NCBI GenBank assembly: GCA_021568835.1
Contig: JAKGSH010000010.1
Span: forward strand, 1,922,001 to 1,986,000
Source: Streptomyces sp. Tue 6430
Lineage (GTDB): Bacteria; Actinomycetota; Actinomycetes; Streptomycetales; Streptomycetaceae
Direction: 5' to 3'
Length of the DNA: 64,000 nt
The position numbers and the translations under genes were made by a program. Below the pieces are notes generated by a model. The model did no database searches, had not been told where the DNA came from, and worked only from the letters and a program-made list of their open reading frames with translations. Shown piece after piece: positions 33,742 to 44,249 of the stretch; position 1 is the first letter of the stretch, and every line of letters begins with the position of its first letter.

Positions 33742-34131
33742 TCAGCCGCCGTTCGCCGACAGGACCGACAGGTCCTCCAGGATGTGCGACAGGGCGCCGT
33801 CGCGCTTGCTCTGGGTGGAGTTGTCGGAGCACTGCTGCGTCAGGTCGTCCGACAGGATCGGGACATCCTGGATCGGGACGAGGTTGACGGCGGCGACGTT
33901 GATGTCGTCGAGGGCCGCACAGGGCTTGTTGAGCGAGCCGTCGACCAGCGAGAGCTGGGGGCTCATGTCGCCCTTGGTGGACGAGTTGCCGAACGCCGAC
34001 GAGCTTCCGTTGCCGTTGGCCACGGTCGGTCCCGAGTCGTCTCCCGTGGCAAGAGCCTGGGGAGCGGCCGCAACCGACATACCGATGACAGAAGCGGCGG
34101 CCGCCGCAGCGACCATTGCCTTCTTGAGCAC
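33742..34131 (-). CDS. rdlA: Rodlin
   Basis: 129 residues from GTG 34131. Signal peptide LKKAMVAAAAAASVIGMS ends at ALA-TGD. The mature chain has rodlin hallmarks: SGPTVANGNGSSSAFGNSST, NKPCAALDDINVAAVNL and PILSDDLTQQCSDNSTQSK. Rodlins organise chaplin fibrils into the paired-rod layer of aerial hyphae and spores. It is divergently paired with the second rodlin. Which copy is RdlA and which RdlB is assigned only by position. Confidence 0.93.
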   Translation of the reverse strand: MLKKAMVAAAAAASVIGMSVAAAPQALATGDDSGPTVANGNGSSSAFGNSSTKGDMSPQLSLVDGSLNKPCAALDDINVAAVNLVPIQDVPILSDDLTQQCSDNSTQSKRDGALSHILEDLSVLSANGG

Positions 34132-34206
34132 TTCGCGTTCCTTTCCTCGTAGCGACGCACTGTCCTACGGCGAGATCAACCCAGCTCAGGGGTTTTGGTT
34201 GCGGGA

Positions 34207-34288
34207 GTTCACCCGGTTGGCCGCACAGCCGTGGAACCGGCCGGGACGGGCCGTCCGCCGCCCGCGGGCCTGAGCCAACCGAGTGAAC
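34207..34288. promoter_or_regulatory. Long-range inverted repeat in the divergent rodlin promoter
   Basis: GTTCACCCGGTTGGC at 34207-34221 and its complement GCCAACCGAGTGAAC at 34274-34288 match at 14 of 15 positions, 52 bases apart, within the 233-base region from which both rodlin genes are read. A shared regulator binding as two dimers, or a cruciform, would explain the symmetry. Confidence 0.55.
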
Positions 34289-34364
34289 GGGAGAAACCGC
34301 TCCGCCTGTTCGGAGTTGACCAGGAGGCTCCGGTGGACGGGGTTTCCGCAGAAAGGACAGACCA

Positions 34365-34757
34365 GTGTTCAAGAAGGTTCTTGCCACCACGGCAATCGCC
34401 GCTTCCGTCATGGGAGCCTCCGCCGCCGCCGCTCCGCAGGCTCTGGCGATCGGCGACGACAGCGGCCCCACGCTGTCGAACGGCAACGGCGCGATGCAGA
34501 GCTACGGCAACTCCGCCACGTACGGCAACATGAGCCCGCAGATGGCGCTCATCCAGGGCTCGTTCAACAAGCCGTGCATCGCCGTGAACGACATTCCCGT
34601 CGCCGTTCTCGACGTCGTGCCGGTCCAGAACGTCCCGATCCTGTCGGACGACCTGACGCAGCAGTGTGCCGAGAACTCCACCCAGACCAAGCGCGACGGT
34701 GCGCTGGCCCACCTCCTGGAGGACGTGTCGATCCTGTCCGCGAGCAGCGAGCGCTGA
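34365..34757 (+). CDS. rdlB: Rodlin, second copy
   Basis: 130 residues from GTG 34365 with AAAGGA upstream. Signal peptide FKKVLATTAIAASVMGAS; mature chain GDDSGPTLSNGNGAMQSYGN, NKPCIAVNDIPVAVLDV, PILSDDLTQQCAENSTQTK. It is clearly homologous to the divergent neighbour over the full length, a duplicated pair as in other rodlin-bearing Streptomyces. A very strong hairpin follows its stop. Confidence 0.93.
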   Translation: MFKKVLATTAIAASVMGASAAAAPQALAIGDDSGPTLSNGNGAMQSYGNSATYGNMSPQMALIQGSFNKPCIAVNDIPVAVLDVVPVQNVPILSDDLTQQCAENSTQTKRDGALAHLLEDVSILSASSER

Positions 34758-34758
34758 C

Positions 34759-34816
34759 ACCGGCATGCGGAAGGGGCGGGCACCGATGCCGGTGCCCGCC
34801 CCTTCCGCATGCCGGT
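34759..34816. terminator. Perfect 27-bp hairpin, bidirectional terminator
   Basis: The arms 34759-34785 and 34790-34816 are perfectly complementary with a 4-base loop (ATGC). It begins at the rodlin stop and ends 5 bases from the stop of the convergent VWA gene, so it terminates both. Confidence 0.95.
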
Positions 34817-34820
34817 CCGG

Positions 34821-36310
34821 CTACCGGTCGCCGCCCCGGCGGGCCAGGTCGATCGTCTCGGCGAGGCGGCCGACCTCCGGGTCCTCGGTCCGCTTCGCCA
34901 GGGTGCGGGCCGTCGTGCCGAGTTCGGTGAGGGACGGGGCGTCGGGCAGGGTGCCGGAGCGGCCGTCGCCCGCGCGCAGGACGTCGGCGAAGTAGGCGGC
35001 GGTGGCGGCGACCTGGAAGCGGGCGGGGGCACTCGGCAGGTCCTGGTGCAGGGCGCCCGTCTCCACCTGGCCCGAGGACTCGTGCGGGGTGCGGGTGGCG
35101 GGGTCGAGCCAGCGGACGGTGGCGGTGGCGAGGTGGCCCTCGGCGCCGGGCCGGGTGCGGACGGCGTACAGCGCGGTGACCGTGTGGCCGGGGCCGACCT
35201 CGCCGCCGTCGACGTCGTCGTCGCGGAAGTCGTCGTCGGCGACCCGGCGGTTGTCGTAGCCGACGAGGCGGAACTCCTCGACCGTGCGCGGGTCGAAGGC
35301 GACCTGGGCCTTGGCGTCGCGGGCGGTCAGGTCGACGTGGAGCGGGAGTTCCTCGCAGAAGACCTTCTCGGCGTCGGCGTCGTCCGAGACGTAGGTGGTG
35401 TGGCCGTCGCCCCGGTCGGCGAGGCGTTCCATCAGGGCGTCGCCGTAGTCGCTGCCCACGCCGACGCCGAAGAGGGTGATGCCGTGTTCGCGGCGGGCGC
35501 CCGCGACGCGTTCCAGGATGGTGTCGGCGTCGGTGTCGCCGGTGTTGGCGAGGGCGTCGGAGACGAGGACGACACGGTTGGTGGCGCCCTCGCGCAGTCC
35601 TTCGACGGCGGTGGCGTAGCCGGTCTCGACACCGGCGCCGAGGTTGGTGGAGTCGGCCGGCTCCAGGCTGTCGACGGCGTCGTGGACGCGGCCGCGGCGG
35701 TCGCCGAGGCGGGTCATCGGCAGCACGGTCTCGGCCTCGTCGCTGAAGGTGACCAGGGCGACGGAGTCGTCGTCGCGCAGCCGGTCGGTCATCGTGCCGA
35801 GGGACTCCTTGGCGAGGTCGAGGCGTCCGGGTTCGGCCATCGAGCCGGAGACGTCGATCACGAAGGTGAGGGCGGCGGGCGGACGCTCGGCGGTGGCGGT
35901 CGTGGCGCGGGTGGCGAGGCCGACGCGCAGGAGGGACCATTCCTCGCCGGTGCGGGCGCCGTCGACGGTCACCGAGAAGCCGTTGCCGTCGGGGCGTTCG
36001 TAGTCCTGGCGGAAGCTGTTGACGAACTCCTCGGGGCGGATCGTCGACGGGTCGGGGCGGTCGCCGTCGGCGAGGGCTCGGCGGGCGTAGCCGTAGGAGG
36101 CGGTGTCGACGTCCAGGGCGAAGGTCGAGAGGTGGTCCCGGGCGGGTTCCCGCTCCTGGTCCCGGGGCGCGGTGCCGCCGTCGGCGGGGCGGGGAAGCCC
36201 CCGGCGCGCTCGGCGCTGCCGTGCGGGCCGCCCGCGCTGCAGCCGGTGAGCAGCACCAGTGCGGCGGCCGTGCCGGCGAGCAGTCCCCGGATGCGGTGGG
36301 TCGTCTCCAT
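34821..36310 (-). CDS. VWA-domain lipoprotein, YfbK/DUF3520 type (one-base deletion)
   Basis: 496 residues when restored. ATG at 36310; lipobox LVLLTGCSAG, so the protein is lipid-anchored outside the membrane. After a linker comes the YfbK-type N-terminal domain (FALDVDTASYGYARRAL), a von Willebrand A domain with full MIDAS (VIDVSGSM, DSTNLGAG, VSDALANTGD) and the C-terminal DUF3520-like region (TARDAKAQVAFDPRTVEEFR). The C run at 36198-36202 lacks one base between lipobox and domain. The metal-dependent binding partner is unknown. Confidence 0.88.
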
Positions 36311-36456
36311 CTGCGGTTCCCCCTGCGGTCGTTGACGTCGGCTTCGGTGACTGTGACGCCACCGGGGGCCCGAACGTGCGGCACGGGGTGTTGCGGATGG
36401 GTCTCGAAGCGGGCACGGAGGACGCCCGCCGAGACCGGGGGTGATCTTCCGGATGT

Positions 36457-37358
36457 CTACGAGACGATGTCCTTGCGGGCGAAACCCCGGAAGGCCAGGG
36501 CGAACAGGACGAGCGCGTACGTCACCGAGACGGCGGTGCCCTGGATCATGCCCGCGTACTCGGGGGTGGGCTGGAGGGCGTCGGCCCACGCGAACTGCCA
36601 GTGCGCGGGCAGGAAGTCGCGCCAGTGGCCGAGGGCGGTGACGGCGTCGAGGACGTTGCCGACGATCGTCAGGCCGACCGCGCCGCCGACCGCGCCGAGC
36701 GGGGCGTCGGTCCTCGTCGACAGCCAGAACGCGAGGCCGGCGGTGACCAGCTGGGACACGAAGACGTATCCGACGATCACCACGAGCCGCTGGGCGGCGG
36801 TGCCCGCGTCGAGGGCGCCGCCGGTGGGGATCGCCAGGGGCCCCAGCCGTAGGCGGCGGTGCCGACGGCGAGGGCGACCAGCGGCAGCAGGACCATCGCG
36901 GCCAGGCTCAGGCCGAGTCCGACGACGAGCTTGGACCACAGCAGGCGGGCGCGCGGGACGGGGGCGGCGAGGAGGTAGCGCAGGGAGGACCAGCCGGCCT
37001 CCGAGGCCACGGTGTCGCCGCAGAACAGGGCCACGGGGACGACCAGCAGGAAGCCCGCGGAGACGAACAGGTTGACCGCGGCGAAGTTGGCGCCGGACGC
37101 GGTGGCCGTGTCCATCAGGTTGATCCGGTCGCCGCCCTCGCCGCCGCCGGGTTCGCCGCCGATCGCGAAGGCGATGGCGAGGACGAACGGCAGGGCGGCC
37201 AGGATCGCGCCCATGACCAGGGTGCGGCGGCGCTTGAGCTGGCGGGTCAGTTCGACGCGCAGCGGCAGGGTGCGCGCGGCGCGGTAGCCGGAAGCGGTGG
37301 CGGTGGCGACGGGCACGGTGTGTCCGGTGTGCCGGTCCGGCTCGGTCGTCGTGCTCAT
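36457..37358 (-). CDS. ABC-2 type transporter permease (one-base deletion)
   Basis: 300 residues when restored, with six membrane segments (LVMGAILAALPFVLAIAFAI, FVSAGFLLVVPVALFCGD, LVTAGLAFWLS and others). The frame breaks at the GGGGCCCC at 36837-36844; one extra base gives AAYGWGPLAIPTGGALDAG. It overlaps the upstream hydrolase/ATPase gene, whose ATP-binding domain should energise it. The likely role is export of an unknown substrate or an immunity-type efflux. Confidence 0.85.
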
Positions 37359-39983
37359 GCGGAGCCTCCGATCAGGGTGAGGAAGGCGTCTTCCAGGCGG
37401 CGGTGCGGGCCGACCGACCGGACGGGCACGTCGAGCCGCACCAGCTCGGCGACCAGGCGCTGGGCGGTGCCGTCGGCGTCGAGGCGGACGAGGAGTCCGT
37501 CGTCGGTGCGGACGGCCGAGGCGACGCCGGGCAGCGCGGCCACCTTCTCCGCGACCGGCTCGTCCACGGGGTGGGCGGTGCCGACGAGGAGGGTGTCGCC
37601 GGAGCCGACGATCGCGCCGACCGGGCCCGCCTGGACGAGCCGGCCGCGGTCCATGACCACGAGGTGCGTGCAGGTCTGCTCGACCTCCGCCAGCAGGTGG
37701 CTGGAGACGATCACCGTGCGGCCGGCGGCGGCGTAGCGGATCATCACCTCGCGCATCTCGCGGATCTGGGGCGGGTCCAGGCCGTTGGTCGGTTCGTCGA
37801 GGATGAGCAGGTCGGGCAGGCCGAGCATGGCCTGGGCGATGGCCAGGCGCTGGCGCATGCCCTGCGAGTAGGTGCGCACGGCGCGGGCCAGGGCGTCGCC
37901 GAGGCCGGCGATCTCCAGGGCCTCGTCGAGGTGGGCGTCCCCGGCCGGGCGGCCGGTGGCCTGCCAGTACAGCTCCAGGTTCTGCCGGCCGGACAGGTGC
38001 GGGAGGAAGCCGGCGCCCTCGACGAAGGCGCCGACGCGGGAGAGGACGGGGGCGCCGGGGCGGATGGCGTGGCCGAAGACGCGGATCTCGCCGCCGTCCG
38101 GCTTGATGAGGCCCATCAGCATGCGCAGGGTGGTCGTCTTGCCGGCGCCGTTGGGGCCGAGCAGGCCGAGGACCTGGCCCTTCTCGACGCGGAAGGAGAG
38201 GTCGCGGACGCTGTAGCGGTCACCGCCCGCGTACTTCTTGCTCAGGTCGGTGATCCGGAGCGGGACCTCGGCCAGCTCCGGGTCGGGGGCGGGGGTCGCG
38301 GTGCGGCGGCGGCCCGTGGCCAGCAGGGCCAGGGCGAGGCCCGCGCCCGCGAGGGGCAGCCACCACACCCAGGACGGCAGCGGGGCGGCCGCGGTGCGCA
38401 CGCCGGCGGCGGTGGGCACCTCCAGGTCGCCCTTCAGGGAGACGGTGTACGTCGCCGGGGCGGCCGGGGAGGCGTAGCCGAGGTCGGTGGAGGCGAGGAC
38501 CAGGCGCAGGCGGTGGCCCTTGTCGACCTCGTGGTCGACGGCCGGGAGGGTGAGCGTGACGTCCTTGCCGGCCTTGGCGCCCTCGACGCGGACCGGGGCG
38601 ACCAGCTGAGAGGGCAGCACCTGCTGCCGGCCGTCCGGGCCGACGTCGTAGACCTTGCCGAACAGGACGGCGTCCTCGCTGGTCGACCTGACGTGGACGG
38701 TGGCCGTCGGGGAGCCGGTGACGCGCAGGTCCGCGGTGAGGGGGCGGAGGTGAAGGCGGCGAACTGGCCGGGGAAGTCGAGGGAGACGCCGACGCCGAGG
38801 GAGGACAGCCGGGAGAGGCCACCGCCGCCGAGTCCCGGCAGGGCGGACACGGCGGGGGACTGGCGCCGGGCGGGTTGGCGAAGGACTGCTCGCGGCCGGT
38901 GAGGGCGATCGGGCGGACGCCGGCGGTGAGACCGGGGTAGGTGTCGTCGCTCGCGCCGCGCAGGAGGGCGGCGCCGTCGGTGGAGTCGACGCCTCCGGTG
39001 CGGGTGACGCGGAAGGCGGGGCCGGTGTCGGCGCCCTTCTCGTCCTTGAGGTGGCGGTCGAACCAGGACGCGACGCGGGCCTGGACGCGGCTCGCCTCCA
39101 GGTCTCCGCCGTCGTGGCCGCCCGCGATCCAGTCGACGTCGACGGGGGCGCCGCCCGCACGGATCGCCTTGGCGGCCGCATCGGACTGGGCGAGGGTGAA
39201 GAGGGAGTCGGTCTGCCCCTGGAGCAGCAGCGTGGGCACCTTGATCCGGTCGCCGACGGCGGACGGGGAGCGCGCTTCGAGGAGCGCGCGGGCGGCGGCG
39301 TCGGGGGTGCCGGACTCGGCGACCCGCTCGTACATCGCGCACAGTGCGGGTTCGAACCTGGCGCAGCCGCCGCCGGTGTTGAAGAAGACGCCGGTCCACA
39401 GCTTCTTGAACACGCCGCCGGGGAACAGGGCGTCGGCGAGGTTCCAGTAGGTGATGGCGGGGGCGATGGCGTCGACGCGGTCGTCGTGTCCGGCGGCCAG
39501 CAGGGCGATCGCGCCGCCGTAGGAGGCGCCGGCCAGGCCCACGCGCGGGTCGCCGGCCTCGTCGAGCCGGACCTGGGGCTGCTTCGCCACCCAGTCGATC
39601 AGCCGGGAGACGTCGGCGACCTCGCCCTCGGGGTCGTTCAGTCCGATCTTGCCGGTGGACCTGCCGAAGCCGCGGGCGGACCAGGTCAGTACCGCGTAGC
39701 CGTCGGCGGCCAGGTCCTCGGCCTGCTCGCGGACGTCCTCCTTGCTGCCGCCGAAGCCGTGGCCGAGCAGGACGGCGGGGCGGCGGCCGGAGCCGCCGGA
39801 GGTGAACCAGGAGGTGTCCAGGCGCACGCCGTTCACGGCCATGACCCGGTCGGCGCGGTGCACGGGGGGCGCGTCGTCCGAGGCCACGGCCGTCCAGGTG
39901 CCGCCGGCGGCGAGCACGGCGACGGCGGCCGCGGCGGCGATGATCCGCCGCGGCCGCCGCGGTCCGCGCAGTCGAAGATCCAT
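37355..39983 (-). CDS. Exported X-Pro-peptidase-type hydrolase fused to ABC ATPase (two one-base deletions)
   Basis: 876 residues when restored. N-terminal membrane anchor (IIAAAAAVAVLAAGG), then an alpha/beta hydrolase of the CocE/X-Pro dipeptidyl-peptidase type with nucleophile GLAGASYGGAIAL and His in GGHDGGDLEAS, and its beta-sandwich domain (LRVTGSPTATVHVRSTSEDA). A second membrane span (WVWWLPLAGAGLALALLA) leads to a complete cytosolic ABC nucleotide-binding domain: GPNGAGKTT, YSQGMRQRLAIAQ, LLILDEPTNGLD. The C/G runs at 38740-38744 and 38854-38858 each lack one base. Hydrolase outside and ATPase inside in one chain is unusual. It overlaps the permease gene. Confidence 0.88.
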
Positions 39984-40094
39984 GCGTCAACGGTACGGGG
40001 TGAAACTGTCGGGAAGTCGTCGACCGGAGACCGAGCTGCCCGACCTCCCGTGGGTGTACGGCGGGGGGCCGGCGTACACCAGGCGCGGTACGGG

Positions 40095-41506
40095 TCAGTC
40101 CCGTGCGTCCTCCGGGACCGACACCAGCCAGCGGGTGCCGGGGCGGGGCCGGAGGTAGAACGCCCAGTAGAGGCTGGCCGCGAGGGTGATGCCGCCGGTC
40201 CACAGGAGGTAGACGGTCTCCTGCTGGGTCAGGATGTAGGCCAGGACCGCGATCAGGAGGACCGGGACGACCGGCCACAGGGGCATGCGCCAGGCGTGCG
40301 TGTGGCGGTGGTCGCCGCGGCGGGAGAGCAGCGCGGCGACCGCGACGAGCAGGTACATGCCGGTCACGGAGACGCCGGTGACGCCGTACAGGGTGTCCAG
40401 GTCGACGAAGCAGAGCAGGGCGCCGGGGACGCCGACGGCGAGGGTGGCCACCCACGGGAGCCGAAGCGGCCGAGCCGGGAGAAGACGGCGTTGACCGGCT
40501 GCGGCCAGGCCTTGTCGCGGGCGGAGGCGAACAGGACGCGGGAGTTCTGGATGACCATGACGATGCCGGCGTTCACGATGGCGAGGGCCACGCAGAGGCT
40601 GACGAAGGTGCCGACGGCGGAGTTGGACCAGGCGGTCACCATGGCGCCGATGTCGCCGCCGGTCAGTTCGGTGAGGTCGGAGGCGCCGAGGGTGATGCCG
40701 ACGACCGGGACCAGGATGATCACGGTGGAGATGGCGAGGGTGGCCAGGACCGTGCGGGCGACGTTGCGGCGCGGGTTCTCCAGTTCCTCGGAGAGGTAGA
40801 CGGCGGTGGAGAAGCCCTGGGTGACGAAGAGGGCGATGGCGAGGCCGGAGACGATCAGCATGGCCGTCACGGTGTCGGCGTGGCCGTCCGCGCCCGCGAC
40901 CTCCAGGGAGACCAGGCTGCCGGCGCCGCGCTCACTGTGCGCGAAGCCCAGCACCGCGACGACGGCCGCCGCGATGACCTCCAGGACCAGGAAGACGCCG
41001 GTGATCCAGGCGTTGGCGCGCAGGTCGAGCAGGCCCGCGAGGGTGGCGAGCAGCATCACGGCGGCACCGGCCAGCGACGGGTCGAGGTGGACGACGGGAG
41101 CGAGGTAGTCGGCCGTGCCCATGGCGATCACCGGCGGGACGATCATGACGACCAGGAGGGAGAGGACGAACACCAACCAGCCCGCCAGCCGCCCGGCCAT
41201 GGTGGAGACCATCGCGTACTCGCCGCCCGCGCTGGGGATGAGGGTGCCCAGTTCCGAGTAACAGAACGCCACCGCGATGCAGAGGAGGGAGCCGATCGCG
41301 ATCGTGAGGGCGGTCGCGGTGCCGAGCGAGCCGAACAGGTCGGGCACCACGACGAACAGGGTGGAGGCGGGGGTCACGCAGGACAGGGTCAGCAGGGTGC
41401 CGCCGACCACTCCGATGGAACGCTTGAGCTTCTGGGGACCGTCGTGGGCGTCGGGGACGGCGGTCCCGTCGACGGGGGCCTGGACGGGGCGGAGCGTGTC
41501 GGTCAT
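40095..41506 (-). CDS. APC-family amino acid permease (one-base deletion)
   Basis: 470 residues when restored, 12 membrane segments. The APC opening IGVVGGTLLTLSCVTPASTL and SELGTLIPSAGGEYAMVSTM identify the family. The G run at 40456-40458 lacks one base; restored, the chain reads FGSPWVATLAVGVPG. Substrate unknown; amino acids or amines are likely by family. Confidence 0.88.
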
Positions 41507-41837
41507 GGAGTTCCGATCGACTGGTGCGGCGAGGTTCGGTCGGGAGCGCTATCGCCTCCGGCGGCTGGGGTGGTACTCGTTGTGGCCGCTCCCGGCGCTG
41601 CATGGAACCCCGACGAAAACCGCCGCGTCAATAGGTGTTCATCTACGGAATCCGTTGATCGGTAGCGGTTCGATGGAGGTATTCCGCAGTGACGGGCAAG
41701 CCCTCAAGGGGTGGTGGGGCGTACGGGAACCGTAGGGGAGGGGGCGAAAAAACGTGCCGCCGTCCACGGTCCGGACGTGTCGGTGGGGCCGCTAGAGTCG
41801 GGGACACAGTCGATTCACAGCAACGGGGTGGGGACGG
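41507..41837. other. Divergent intergenic region
   Basis: 331 bases between the APC permease gene and the lipoprotein gene, transcribed away from each other. TAGAGT at about 41793 is a candidate -10 for the lipoprotein gene. No gene or strong structure is seen. Confidence 0.4.
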
Positions 41838-42668
41838 ATGAAGGTCAAGTACACCGCTGTCTGGGTGGGGTTCACGGCGGCGGCGCTGGTCGCGGCCACC
41901 GGATGCAGCTCCGATCCGGTCAGGGACACCGCGCGCAAGGCCGCCGAGGTGGCCGACAGCTCCGAGCAGATCATGGCGGCGCTCACGCGCGCGACGGACC
42001 GGACCGAGCAGCTCGGCTCGGCCGAGGTCAGGATGACCACCGACATGGGCACCGGCGCCCCCGTCACCATGGAGGGCACCTACTCCTGGGGCGACGGGTA
42101 CGCGTTCGACGTCGAGATGGACACCGCCGCCGCGCAGATGCAGCAGCTCCAGGACGCTCCGACGACCCGCATGCTGTTCGTGGACGGGGCGTACTACTAC
42201 GACGTCGACCCGCAGGCCACCGGCCCCCTGAAGGGCAAGGAGTGGATGAAGGTCGACAGCTCCGCCGTCTTCGGCGAGCAGGGCGCGCAGGCCCTCAGCG
42301 GCAGCAACGGCAGCCCGTCTGCGTCCATGAAGGGCCTGAAGTACGCCGACGACGTCGAGGACCTCGGCTCGGAGACGGTGAACGGGAAGACCACGACCCA
42401 CTACCGGGCCGTCGTCGGCCAGGAGCAGATGGGCAAGTTCAAGGACGCCTTCGGAACCCTCACGGGCTCGGGTGCCACCTCGCTCACGATGGAGGTCTGG
42501 GTGGGCGCGAAGGACCTTCCGGTCCGCATGATCCAGGAGTTCGGCACCATCAAGGTCACCATGGACTTCGACAAGTTCGGCGAGACGGCCGCGGTGAAGG
42601 CCCCGCCGGCCGCGCAGACCGGTGACCTCACCGAGGTCATCGAGGAGGCCGGCACCGCCGCCCGGTGA
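41838..42668 (+). CDS. Secreted lipoprotein, LppX/LolA-like size
   Basis: 276 residues from ATG 41838. The signal peptide ends in the lipobox ALVAATGCSS, so it is a lipid-anchored extracytoplasmic protein. The mature chain alternates short strands (SAEVRMTTDMGTGAPVTMEG, YYYDVDPQATG, TTHYRAVVGQEQ), like the half-barrel lipoproteins of actinobacteria (LppX/LprG or LolA-like). This fold similarity is a guess from pattern only. A strong terminator follows. Confidence 0.78.
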   Translation: MKVKYTAVWVGFTAAALVAATGCSSDPVRDTARKAAEVADSSEQIMAALTRATDRTEQLGSAEVRMTTDMGTGAPVTMEGTYSWGDGYAFDVEMDTAAAQMQQLQDAPTTRMLFVDGAYYYDVDPQATGPLKGKEWMKVDSSAVFGEQGAQALSGSNGSPSASMKGLKYADDVEDLGSETVNGKTTTHYRAVVGQEQMGKFKDAFGTLTGSGATSLTMEVWVGAKDLPVRMIQEFGTIKVTMDFDKFGETAAVKAPPAAQTGDLTEVIEEAGTAAR

Positions 42669-42672
42669 CACG

Positions 42673-42714
42673 ACGGTGCCCCGCCCCACCCCGAGGGGTG
42701 GGGCGGGGCACCGT
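42673..42714. terminator. Hairpin terminator, 20-bp stem
   Basis: ACGGTGCCCCGCCCCACCCC at 42673-42692 pairs perfectly with 42695-42714. It lies between the convergent lipoprotein and mmsA genes and can serve both. Confidence 0.9.
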
Positions 42715-42732
42715 GCCGCCGGGCCGGCCGGG

Positions 42733-44235
<1,503 letters not shown>

Positions 44236-44249
44236 GACCGAATGCTCCT

